This document shows positions 36,029 to 46,963 of a DNA stretch of 64,000 bases, one piece after another; position 1 is the stretch's first letter; the number at the start of each line of letters is the position of its first letter. This DNA comes from Glebionis coronaria. Taxonomy: Eukaryota; Streptophyta; Magnoliopsida; Asterales; Asteraceae. The notes under the pieces are model-generated. The model saw nothing but the letters and a program-made list of their open reading frames with translations, ran no database searches and was not told the DNA's origin. The stretch is from contig CM046878.1 of NCBI GenBank assembly GCA_025667525.1, positions 389,550,974 through 389,614,973 of the forward strand. The letters run 5' to 3'. The position numbers were made by a program, and so were the translations under genes.

Positions 36029-37261
36029 TTTAACACCCCATTTTGGAAATGGAAATATCACAGAAATTATGGCATGTCATCAAAGCATACAAGGTAAAAT
36101 GTCTAAACATTACTTGACCATATAAAGGAAAATACCGGAATCAAACATCGGTAGTCCAAAAGTAAAGCTCATCACACACAAACATAGCATAGTAAAGGAA
36201 AAGGGCGAAACAATGTCCAAAGCATAAGTATCATAAAGAAAAGAAATGCATAATGTAAAGAAGGCTAGACAGCTTCCAGTCCATATGCACGTACTCTTAG
36301 TGTCTACGAGCGTCCCTGAGTACCTGCCGTTTCGGGAACATAGAAAAGGAAAACGGCTGAGCAATATGCTCAGTGCGCGGATGTACAATAAAGCATGAAT
36401 AGGATAAGCATATAACATAATAACAGCGGAAGAAACTAAGTCCCGAGTAACCTGGTTAAGTCTTAATAAAACTGGTTTTATAGTTTGAAAATCTTATGTT
36501 TATCTTATAAAAACTGTTTGTCATATTTTACCATTAGCCAATATAGGTCATGAATATCCACCGTGCATGAATAATTGGAGGGGTGACCTCATCATGCAAA
36601 TTAGAGGGGCTGACTCTAATTTAATATACTAGTTTATGGGTAGGAGGGATCAACTCCTTGTGAAGGATGCAAGGCACACACCACATTCACCATGTAATCC
36701 TGAATAAAAACGTGTAACTAGGATGCACCCATACGCCCCACATGATAAATATAAATAAATGGCCAAAGCTGAAGGGACGCCACGAGCAATCACTCCGTCG
36801 TGGTGAAGTCATAACATCAGTGCCTCTAATGTTATGGTTATGGTACCTCCATAACTAGGTGAAACTGGTCATGCATGTATATGGCTATAGGTAATCATAT
36901 TTAAACAAAAGCAATCAAACTCATACTTATACTACGGGAAAACAGTTGGCTGCATACGGGGAAATCCTAATAAGGAAAGAATGTCCATACTGAAAGGACG
37001 GGAATCCGTACCTTATGTCCAGTGAACGGGAACGATGAACTGCGAGAATCCTACTTCCGAAACACTAGTGCTACATAAATGCGTACATGAAATAAGTATC
37101 TGCTTACTAAATACATAGCTAGTTTTATATCATGTCTTAGCTTATTTTATGTGTTCTTACTATATTACACTGTTTAAAGCCTTAAACTGTGTTAAATCCT
37201 ATATTCTATTCATTCTGATTAAGTATTTCTGATATTTCATGTGTTATTATACTTACTGTGT

Positions 37262-37575
37262 AATAATAAGCAACTTTCCAAAAATAGCAGGTTTCCTAAA
37301 ATAGAAAGTTTCCAAAATAGAAAGTTACCAAAAATAGAAAGTTTCCAAAAATAGAAAGTTTCCAAAAATAGAAAGTTTCCAAAAATAGATTTACTGCCTA
37401 AAATAGATAAGTTTCTAAAAATAGAAAGTTTCCATAAATAGATTAGCTGCCTTAATTAAATAAGTTTCCATAAATAGATTAGCTGCCTTAAATAAATAAG
37501 TTTCTAAAAATAGCTGGTTTCCATAAATAAATTAGCTGCCTTATTTAATTAAGTTTCTAAAAATAGAAAGCTTCC
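37262..37575. repeat. 17-bp tandem repeat in Tekay LTR A
   Basis: Units of the form agaaagtttccaaaaat recur, decaying to cataaatagattagctg further right. Counterparts lie at 45195-45500 (one perfect unit fewer), 53115-53435, and inverted at 62355-62560. Confidence 0.8.
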
Positions 37576-37649
37576 ATAATTAGAAATAAGCTGGTTAAAT
37601 AAGCTAAGTAAATAAGCCTAATTGTTTTCATGATTATTTCTAAGTCATA

Positions 37650-37930
37650 TGATATATTGTATAGTTTAATAATTATTTCATGTAATTTAATTAAACTATA
37701 GGTTATGATATTTAATTAAAGTATGACATGTTTTTAATTAAATATATTAAATACTTAGGTTAAAGTATGTATTATTAAATATTAATAATATAACCTAAGT
37801 CATGTTAATTAATTAATTATATCCATGGTTTTTAAAATAATTAATTAATTATAAGTCTTAATAATATAAATACTTAGGTTAAAATAATTTCATGATTATT
37901 TATAATTAATTAACCTAAGTCATGTTATTA
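37650..37930. repeat. AT-rich inverted repeats in Tekay LTR A
   Basis: Acttaggttaaa appears twice, each followed within 50-100 bp by its reverse form (aacctaagtcatg), with ttaattaatta runs between. The block could fold into large stem-loops. The same pattern recurs at about 45570-45850, 53490-53800 and 62000-62330. Confidence 0.7.
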
Positions 37931-38052
37931 AATTAATTACATCTTTATTAATTTAATTCTTAACATAAGTTCATAACATATAAAAAAAACTAACATAACC
38001 ATGATCCAGATCTAAGCTTAAAAACATGAACCGGACATGAATCGACACCGTG

Positions 38053-38165
38053 CCCCGACCCAAATCGGGGCACCCCTTGCGGCCGTGGGACCCACACGCA
38101 CCAACCAAGACCAAAAAGGTCTTGGTGGTGGTCGGCTAAAACAAACCGAACCCCCTTGGGGTCGG
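38053..38165 (-). other. GC-rich hairpin cluster in Tekay LTR A
   Basis: Three hairpins lie in a row: CCCCGA...TCGGGG (38053-38070), ACCAAGACC...GGTCTTGGT (38104-38126) and CCGAACCCC...GGGGTCGG (about 38146-38165). They recur at 45972-46084 and 53907-54019, and as paired but changed sequences at 61726-61845. Confidence 0.65.
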
Positions 38166-41100
38166 TTGTATCCTGCGGCCCAAAAACAAACACCCCTTAA
38201 TCGACCCTCTGATTTAATTAATGATCAAAACATGTTAGATCTATGTTTAATTAATGTGTTTTTATAAAAAAACATCACGTGTTCATAATTAAATAAAATA
38301 TTAATTAAAAGAAAGGTTTAAAAAGGTTTTACCATATTCGTGGATCAAGAGGGTGAAGAACAAACACGAACAAACAATAAATCAACAAGATCAAAGATCA
38401 AGAAATCACCTTGTTGGTGATTTGAAGGTGGCGGCACAAAGAGAGGAGAAAAAGGAGATGTTCGGTTTTCTTGAAATCTTCTGTAAAAGTGATTTTTGAG
38501 TAGTAAAAATCTATTTAACCCCCTCTTAGTAAAATTGGTAATGGGCTTGGCCCATTACCTTGTTTTGGCCGCGGGTAGGGACTCCCCCGTGGGGTTCCCG
38601 TACCTCGTTTCGTATCTTGTTATTTAGTACACGTTTATGTTTAATTATGTTCGTGTTTTAAATGTTCTCTTTACGTAAATACCATACTCTTATATATTTA
38701 ATTACGCTCGTATTAAATATATATACGTAATTAATCATAGTTCGTGTTTTAATTACGCTCGTGATTTCGTGATCGTAAGTTCGTGATTAATTATTGCTAA
38801 ATAATTATTACGTGATCGTGCAAATAAAATACTTATCGTGTTCTAACACGTACGTAATACATAAACTCCTAACACGTAATCGTAATCATGCTATATTAGG
38901 AAAGTTTTTAACTAGTACGTACGATCCTAAGGTACTATGCATGGTAAAAGCATGCGGGTTTTACAACTCTTCCCCCCTAAAAAGAATAATTCGTCCCCGA
39001 ATTATAGATAAAGTAAACTGGAAAAGAAGAACATACCCGAATTCAAAATATGAAATGAGGGTAAGAAGCCCGGATAGACTCCTCCGTTTCCCAAGTGGCT
39101 TTCCGCTCGGTATGATCCCTCCATAGAATTTTGACGAATGGAATCGTCTTCTTTCTCATGACTCGTTCTTGCCTGTCAAGAACTCGTTCGGGTTCTTCTA
39201 TAAAAGTGAGGTCTTCACGTATCTGTTCCAGTGGATACTGAACCATGTGAAGGGGATGATATTGGTACCCTCTGAGTAAGGACACATGAAACACATTGTG
39301 CACATGCGAAAGCTGCGGAGGTAACGCCAATCGGTAAGATACTTCACCGACTCGTTCGATGATATCAAACGGTCCGATGAAACGAGGACTGAGCTTCCCT
39401 TTAATCCCGAAGCGTCTAACACCACGTGCCGGTGAAACCTTAAGGAAGACGTGATCTCCTACATTAAAGTGTAAATCCCTACGATGCTTGTCGGCGTAAC
39501 TCTTTTGACGTGATCGTGCCTCCTGAATCTTCTGCCTAGCTACTGCGATCTTCTCGTTTGTCATCTCTATGATTTCTGGTCCTTCGAGTGTTCGCTCGCT
39601 AACCTGATCCCAGCAGATTGGGACGCGACACTTTCTGCCATACAACATCTCAAATGGAGCACACTTGATGCTCGCGTTCCAGCTGTTGTTGTACGCAAAC
39701 TCCACCAAACAGATGTATTTGTCCCAATCACCCGTCCATTCCAACGCACATGATCTCAACATATCCTCCAATGTTTGAATGGTTCGCTCCGATTGTCCGT
39801 CCGTTTGAGGATGAAAAGCCGTGCTAAGCTTAAGTTGTGTACCCCAAGCTTTCTGCAGACTTTTCCAAAAGCGCGAAGTGAATCGAGGATCTCTGTCTGA
39901 GACGATGCTGGATGGTGCACCGTGTAGTCTCATGATCTCTCGTCTGTACGTATCTGCGAGTTTACTTACCGGATCTTCCTTGCGAATCGGTAAGAAATGA
40001 GCTGATTTGGTAAGTCGATCAACGATAACCCAAATTGCATCGTGCTTCCTTTTGGTAGGCGGAAGACCGGTAACAAAATCCATGGTGATTTTATCCCACT
40101 TCCACTCTGGAATATCTAACGGTTGAAGGAGACCGTCAGATCGCTGATGCTCGATCTTAACCTGCTGGCAGGTAAGACATTTGGAGACGTAAGTGGCCAC
40201 ATCCTGTTTCATACCACTCCACCAAAAGTACTGCTTGATGTCATGGTACATTTTAGTTGAACCAGGATGTATCGAGAATGGGGAGCTATGAGCTTCTGCT
40301 AGCAAAGCTTCCTGGAGTTCTTGGTCGTCAGGAACACAAAGTCTAGTGCCCTGCCATACGATACCGTCTGCATCTACTCTGAATTCTGTCTGCTTCTCCA
40401 AATTTTGAACTATCGCCCATAATTCTCCGTCATCCTTCTGAGCTTCCTTGATCTTAGATAGTAACTCGGGTTCTACTCTAAGATTAGCCCAGTAACCGTG
40501 CTGTCCACGTACCATGATCTTGATATCTAGTCGCTCCAAGTCTCTTATGATTTCCTCTTCGATTCTAATGCTGTTGATCATTCCGGACTTCCTGCTAAGG
40601 GCATCTGCTACTACATTTGCCTTTCCGGGATGATACTGTAGATTAATGTCATAATCCTTCAACAGCTCTAACCATCTCCTCTGCCTCATGTTCAATTCAC
40701 GCTGAGTGAAGATATACTTCAAGCTCTTGTGGTCCGTGAAAATGTCACATGATTCTCCATATAAGTAGTGTCTCCATATCTTCAATGCAAACACGACTAC
40801 AGCAAGTTCCAGATCGTGCGTGGGGTAATTCTCTTCATAAGGCTTAAGCTGCCGTGAAGCGTACGCGATCACTTTCCCATGTTGCATGAGAACACAGCCA
40901 AGTCCCTTCCCCGATGCATCGCTGTAGATTTGAAATCCACCCGTACCAGATGGTAGAGTAAGAATAGGTGCAGATACTAGCTTCAGCTTCAGGTCTTCAA
41001 AGCTCTTCTCTCGATCTTCAGTCCAGACGAATTTCTCCCCTTTCCGCATCAGTTGGTCAATGGTAGTGCTAGGCGGGAAAAGTTCTCTACGAACCTACGG

Positions 41101-42662
41101 TAATAGCCAGCTAAGCCTAAGAAACTGCAGACTTCCGTCGCTGATGTCGGCCTCGACCACTTAGTAATGGCCTCAACCTTCGCTGGATCCATAGTGATTC
41201 CTTCTGCTGATACAATGTGACCTAAGAATGCCACCTTGTCTAACCAGAACTCACACTTGGAGAATTTAGCATACAGCTGCTTCTGGCGAAGAATCTGTAG
41301 TACTGTACGAAGATGGTCTTCGTGTTCCTCCTTGGACTTAGAGAAAATCAGGATGTCATCGATGAAAACAATGACAAACTTGTCCAGAAATTCATAGAAG
41401 ATTCTGTTCATCAGATCCATGAACACTGCTGGAGCATTTGTCAGGCCAAATGGCATAACTACAAACTCGTAGTAGCCATAACGAGTACGAAAGGCAGTCT
41501 TAGCAATATCCTGCTCCTTGACTCGTAACTGATGATAGCCTAACCTATGATCGATCTTGGAGAAGTGTTTGGCCCCTTGGAGTTGGTCAAACAGATCGTC
41601 AATCCGTGGCAGTGGATACCTATTTCGAATGGTAATCTTGTTGAGCTCGCAATAGTCTATGCAAAGACGCATACTGCCGTCCTTCTTCTTAACAAACAAG
41701 ACCGGTGCGCCCCATGGAGATGCGCTTGGTCGAATGAAACCTTGTTCAAGAAGTTCTTGCAGTTGATCCTTCAGCTCTATGGGATCCATGCGATAAGGAG
41801 CCTTGGAGATTGGTTCAGCTCCTGGAACCAGTTCGATACTGAATTCCACTTCCCGTACAGGTGGTATGCCCGGAAGTTCTGCTGGAAACACATCTTGGAA
41901 TTCCGACACTATGGGTTGATCCTGAATCGATGAAGATTCAACATCCATGTCGTGAACCGTAGCTAGATAACCCTCGCAGCCATGTGACAGTAGTGCACGC
42001 GCTTGCAGGGTGGATATGACTTGTGCAGACCGTCCGGGTATGAACCCGTTATGAATGTACTCTGGTGCATTGTCGTCACCGAAGATAACTCGATATGAAT
42101 GGCAGTCTATAGTAGCATGATACTTGGATAGCCAATCCATGCCTAAAAATCATGTCGAAGTCATTCATGTCCAGCGGAAGTGCGTCGACAGGTCGAACCT
42201 TATCATCAAATTCTAGGGGAAGACTCTTGTATACATGGATGATTAATACAGAGCCCCTCAGAGGCGTGGAAATAGTAAGCCTATTTTCTAGTGGCAAGGG
42301 AGGCATCCTAATGTTCTTAGCATAAGCAGTAGAAATAACCGAGTGAGTAGCACTCGTATCGAAAAGAACACATGCAATGCGACCATACATATACAAGATT
42401 CCAGTGATGGTACCTGTAGACTTGTTGGCCTGGTCTCGAGATGTCGTGTAGACACGCCCGGCAGTAGGAGGCGGTTTGGTATCAGCATGTCCCGATGTAC
42501 CCTCCATCTCGCCCTTACGACAATCCTTCATAATATAGCCAGGAAGACCACACTTGAAGCAAGCATCAGTATTACGGCGACATGGTCCTGGGTGCCTAAG
42601 GTGGCAAGTAGAGCAAAGAGGATGAGTGTATCCTCCGGCAGGTGCTCTGGCTGGCTGAGGAC

Positions 42663-42735
42663 CTGATAAAACATTTTACATGAGACATAATAGTTGGGTA
42701 CAAAGGACAAAGCGGATAATCGTAAGATTGAATAC
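42663..42735 (-). other. Intron-like segment c in Tekay copy 1 gag
   Basis: 73 bp with minus-strand ends GTATTCAAT and TTTTATCAG, AT-rich, phase 1. Its removal joins SRPAITG directly to PQPARAP ahead of the zinc knuckles. Counterpart at 50584-50656. Confidence 0.7.
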
Positions 42736-42800
42736 CAGTGATAGCTGGACGGCTAGGCTGCGAACCTCTCTGATTCTGGTCCCTACCGTTTCCATGGTTC

Positions 42801-42875
42801 CTGGTAGAAGTTTGCTTAAAGTGTCAGAATAGGAGTCATAACATAAAACATAAGGAATTTCGTAAGTATTAGGAC
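42801..42875 (-). other. Intron-like segment b in Tekay copy 1 gag
   Basis: 75 bp with minus-strand ends GTCCTAATAC and CTTCTACCAG, phase 2, with a branch-like CTGAC about 25 bases before the 3' end. It joins AGQSSNSR to NHGNGRDQ. Counterpart at 50722-50796. Confidence 0.7.
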
Positions 42876-43025
42876 CTGCTGTTGCTGGATTGCCCGGCGT
42901 TGTTACGGTAATTGTCATTACCGCCACGCCTATTCGTAGCAGATCGGTCATTAGTCTGACCGTTTCCCTTGGGCTGATGAGGCTGCTGCTGAGTAGCCGG
43001 CTGAGACCGGTCCCCAGTTTTCTGC

Positions 43026-43107
43026 CTGGAAGATACAGTTAAAGAGATGACTAATTGACATATGGTAATTATACGGATTGGTCACCGCTTGAATACGAAG
43101 GTTTTAC
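43026..43107 (-). other. Intron-like segment a in Tekay copy 1 gag
   Basis: 82 bp with minus-strand ends GTAAAACC and GTATCTTCCAG, phase 2, with a branch-like TTTAAC near the 3' end. It joins EAERPDKR to QKTGDRSQ. Counterpart at 50947-51028. Confidence 0.7.
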
Positions 43108-43508
43108 CTCTTGTCGGGTCTTTCAGCTTCCCCAAACTCATCCCTCTCCTACAGCATCTCCAGTCTACGTGCTGCATCTGCTACTTGTGCTACCGTATCC
43201 AACGGAGCACCTGACAAGTTATTTGCAATCTTTGGATTTAGAGCCCAACGAAAATGTATTGCTTGTTCTTCAGTGGTGCCCGCAACTGCTCTCAGGACAC
43301 CAGTGTAGCGAAGGAAACGCTGCATGAAGTCATTGCTGTCTTCGTCAGGTCGCTGTCTGAGGCTATAGTATTCCCTCATGATCCGATTCCTTCCTTCCAT
43401 GAGAAAGATGTTAGGTGGAGGAGGATAACCGTCGTTATGAAGAAGAGCGTCTTGCATCTCTGCATCAGCAGCTGCAAATATTGCCCAGATATCGTTTGCG
43501 TTTGCCAT

Positions 43509-43963
43509 CTGACAGTATGACATAAAACGTGTGATTAAACAGTTCAAAACATAAAATATAAAATATATACATGAAAAAAATTTATACTTAAAATTTCACG
43601 AGAAAAATTTTATGCAAGAAAATTTTTGTATGAATGCATGATGCAGTTTTATGAAAACTTTGGATGCTCGAGAGTGAACGCCTCTGGTCAGTTCACTCAA
43701 AACAAAAGACATATCGAGGGGACGCCTATGGGTCGGTCCCAAATCTAAAAGTTTCGATAAAACACATGCGACTAAATAGGGCCAGTCCTGTACCAACCAT
43801 TACTTAGTCAAAAACCCTGTAACAATGACATATATATGTATGCTTAAAAATGATGAATGCATGAAAACAACTGTCAGTTCTAGGAAGACCGTAGTGACTA
43901 CCCACTAATCACAGGTCATATTTGAGAGCCTACAGGTCGAAGCCTTGGCTCTGATACCATAAT
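43509..43963 (-). other. Tekay copy 1 leader and primer site
   Basis: The primer site TGGTATCAGAGCCAAGG (minus strand, 43943-43959) lies four bases (atta) after the LTR and matches initiator tRNA-Met. The leader ends with a pyrimidine-rich run and ctgtcag directly before the gag ATG, which looks like a splice acceptor. Confidence 0.8.
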
Positions 43964-46886
43964 TGTAACACCCCATTTTGGAAATGGAAATATCACAGAA
44001 ATTATGGCGTGTCATCAAAGCATACAAGGTAAAATGTCTAAACATTACTTGACCATATAAAGGAAAATACCAGAATCAAACATCGGTAGTCCAAAAGTAA
44101 AGCTCATCACACACAAACATAGCATAGTAAAGGAAAATGACGAAACAATGTCCAAAGCATAAGTATCATAAAGAAAAGAAATGCATAATGTAAAGAAGGC
44201 TAGACAGCTTCCAGTCCATATGCACGTACTCTTAGTGTCTACGAGCGTCCCTGAGTACCTGCCGTTTCGGGAACATAGAAAAGGAAAACGGCTGAGCAAT
44301 ACGCTCAGTGCATGGATGTACAATAAAGCATGAATAGGATAAGCATATAACATAATAACAGCGGAAGAAACTAAGTCCCGAGTAACCTGGTTAAGTCTTA
44401 CTAAAACTGGTTTTATAGTTTGAAAGTCTTATGTTTATCTTATAAAAACTGTTTGTCATATTTTACCATTAGCCAATATAGGTCATGAATATCCACCGTG
44501 CATGAATAATTGGAGGGGTGACCTCATCATGCAAATTAGAGGGGCTGCCTCTAATTTAATATACTGGTTTATGGGTAGGAGGGATCAGCTCCTTGTGAAG
44601 GATGCAAGGCACACACCACACTCACCATGTAGACCTGAATAAAAATGTGTAACTAGGATGCACCCATACGCCCCACATGATAAATATAAATAAATGGCCA
44701 AAGCTGAAGGGACGCCACGAGCAATCACTACGCCGTGGTGAAGTCATAACATCAGTGCCTCTAATGTTTTGGTTATGGTACCTCCATAACTAGGTGAAAC
44801 TGGTCATGCATGTATATGGCTATAGGTAATCATATTTAAACATAAGCAATCAAACTCATACTTATACTACGGGAAAACAGTTGGCTGCATACGGGGAAAT
44901 CCTAATAAGGAAAGAATGTCCATACTGAAAGGACGGGAATCCGTACCTAATGTCTAGTGAACGGGAACGATGAACTGCGAGAATCCTACTTCCGAAACAC
45001 TAGTGCTACATAAATACGTACATGAAATAAGTATCTGCTTACTAAATACATAGCTAGTTTTATATCATGTCTTAGCTTATTTTATGTGTTCTTACTATAT
45101 TACACTGTTTAAAGCCTTAAACTGTGTTAAATCCTATATTCTATTCATTCTGATTAAGTATTTCTGATATTTCATGTGTTATTATACTTATTGTGTAATA
45201 ATAAGTAACTTTCCAAAAATAGCAGGTTTCCTAAAATAGAAAGTTTCCAAAAATAGAAAGTTACCAAAAATAGAAAGTTTCCAAAAATAGAAAGTTTCCA
45301 AAAATAGATTTACTGCTTAAAATAGACAAGTTTCAAAAAATAGAAAGTTTCCATAAATAGATTAGTTACCTTAATTAAATAAGTTTCCATAAATAGATTA
45401 GCTGCCTTAAATAAATAAGTTTCTAAAAATAACTGGTTTCCATAAATAAATTAGCTGCCTTATTTAATTAAGTTTCTAAAAATAGAAAGTTTCCATAATT
45501 AGAAATAAGCTGGTTAAATAAGCTAAGTAAATAAGCCTAAGTGTTTTCATGATTATTTCTAAGTCATATGATATATTATATAGTTTAATAATTATTTCAT
45601 GTAATTTAATTAAACTATAGGTTATAATATTTAATTAAAGTATGACTGTTTTTTAATTAAATATATTAAATACTTAGGTTAAAGTATGTATTATTAAATA
45701 TTAATAATATAACCTAAGTCATGTTAATTAATTAATTATATCCATGGTTTTAAAATAATTAATTAATTATAAGTCTTAATAATATAAATACTTAGGTTAA
45801 AATAATTTCATGATTATTTATAATTAATTAACCTAAGTCATGTTATTAAAATTAATTACATCTTTATTAACTTAATTCTTAACATAAGTTCATAACATAT
45901 AAAAAAAACTAACATAACCATGATCCGGATCTAAGCTTAAAAACATGAACCGGACATGAATCGACACCGTACCCTGATCCAAATCGGGGTACCCCTTGCT
46001 GCCGTGGGACCCACACGCACCAACCAAGACCAAAAAGGTCTTGGTGGTGGTCGGCTAAAACAAACCGAACCCCCTTGGGGTCGGTTGTATCCTGCGGCCC
46101 AAAAACAAACACCCCTTAATCGACCCTCTGATTTAATTAATGATCAAAACATGTTAGATCTATGTTTAATTAATGTGTTTTTATAAAAAAACATCACGTG
46201 TTCATCATTAAATAATAGATTAATTAAAAGAAAGGTTTAAAAAGGTTTTACCATATTCGTGGATCAAGAGGGTGAAGAACAAACACGAACAAACAATAAA
46301 TCAACAAGATCAAAGATCAAGAAATCACCTTGTTGGTGATTTGAAGGTGGCGGCACAAAGAGAGGAGAAAAAGGAGATTTTAGGTTTTCTTGAAATCTTT
46401 TGTAAAAGTGATTTTTGAGTAGTAAAAATCTATTTAACCCCCTCTTACTAAAATTGGTAATGGGCTTGGCCCATTACATTGTTTTGGTCGCGGGTAGGGA
46501 CTCCCCCGTGGGGTTCCCGTACCTCGTTTCGTGTCTTGTTATTTAGTACACGTTTATGTTTAATTATGTTCGTGTTTTAAATGTTCTCTTTACGTAAATA
46601 CCATACTCTTATATATTTAATTACGCTCGTATTAAATATATATATATGTAATTAATCATAGTTCGTGTTTTAATTACGCTCGTGATTTCGTGATCGTAAG
46701 TTCGTGATTAATTATTGCTAAATAATTATTACGTGATCGTGCAAATAAAATACTTATTGTGTTCTAACACGTACGTAATACATAAACTCCTAACACGTAA
46801 TCGTAATCATGCTATATTAGGAAAGTTTTTAACTAGTACGTACGATCCTAAGGTACTATGCATGGTAAAAGCATGCGGGTTTTACA
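43964..46886 (-). repeat. Tekay LTR B (2923 bp), shared middle LTR
   Basis: Full-length LTR with intact TG...CA ends (TGTAACACC at 43964, TTTTACA at 46886 on the plus strand). It is bounded by copy 1's primer site on the left and copy 2's polypurine tract (46887-46899) on the right. It therefore acts as 5' LTR of copy 1 and 3' LTR of copy 2. It has one 17-bp repeat unit fewer than LTRs A and C. Confidence 0.93.
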
Positions 46887-46963
46887 ACTCTTCCCCCCTA
46901 AAAAGAATAATTCGTACCCGAATTATAGATAAAGTAAACTGGAAAAGAAGAACATACCCGAAT

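Larger units (their letters stand above)
36029..38965 (-). repeat. Tekay LTR A (2937 bp), 3' LTR of copy 1
   Basis: On the minus strand the LTR starts TGTAAAACCCGCATGC (ending at 38965) and should finish GGGGTGTTACA. Here the last base pair is changed, giving TTTAACACC at 36029 on the plus strand. Its polypurine tract aggggggaagagt lies at 38966-38978. Bases 37262-37575 hold a 17-bp repeat, 37650-37930 AT-rich inverted repeats, and 38053-38165 a set of hairpins. Confidence 0.92.
39043..43508 (-). pseudogene. Tekay copy 1 gag-pol with chromodomain, intron-bearing gag
   Basis: Gag starts at ATG 43508 (MANANDIWAIFAAAD). Three GT...AG segments interrupt the frame: 43026-43107, 42801-42875 and 42663-42735. 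Removing them joins the frame through to the zinc knuckles CSTCHLRHPGPC and CFKCGLPGYIMKDC (second-knuckle His changed to Tyr) and the protease motif LFDTSATHS (Gly lost). Shared lesions: TAG at 43149-43151, a one-base shift just before MDWLSKYH near 42140, and a one-base loss at 41049. RT ([10 protein letters not shown], Asp codons 41354-41359) has unusual IDYCELNK and [10 protein letters not shown]. RNase H and integrase ([19 protein letters not shown]) and the chromodomain ([14 protein letters not shown]) run open to 39043. The Gag core between the first 33 residues and MEGRNR seems to be missing. Confidence 0.88.

Noticed and set aside
36110..36418. 102-codon minus-strand frame repeated in Tekay LTRs (also 44045 and 51965)
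   Set aside because: It lies near the end of the LTR and repeats only because the LTR repeats. Substitutions show no bias for silent changes that I could see, and no protein family is recognised.
41040..41060. Programmed frameshift at the Tekay RT/RNase H border
   Set aside because: The TGATG overlap is present in both copies, but no slippery sequence or pseudoknot was seen and Tekay pol is normally one frame. A shared one-base loss is simpler.
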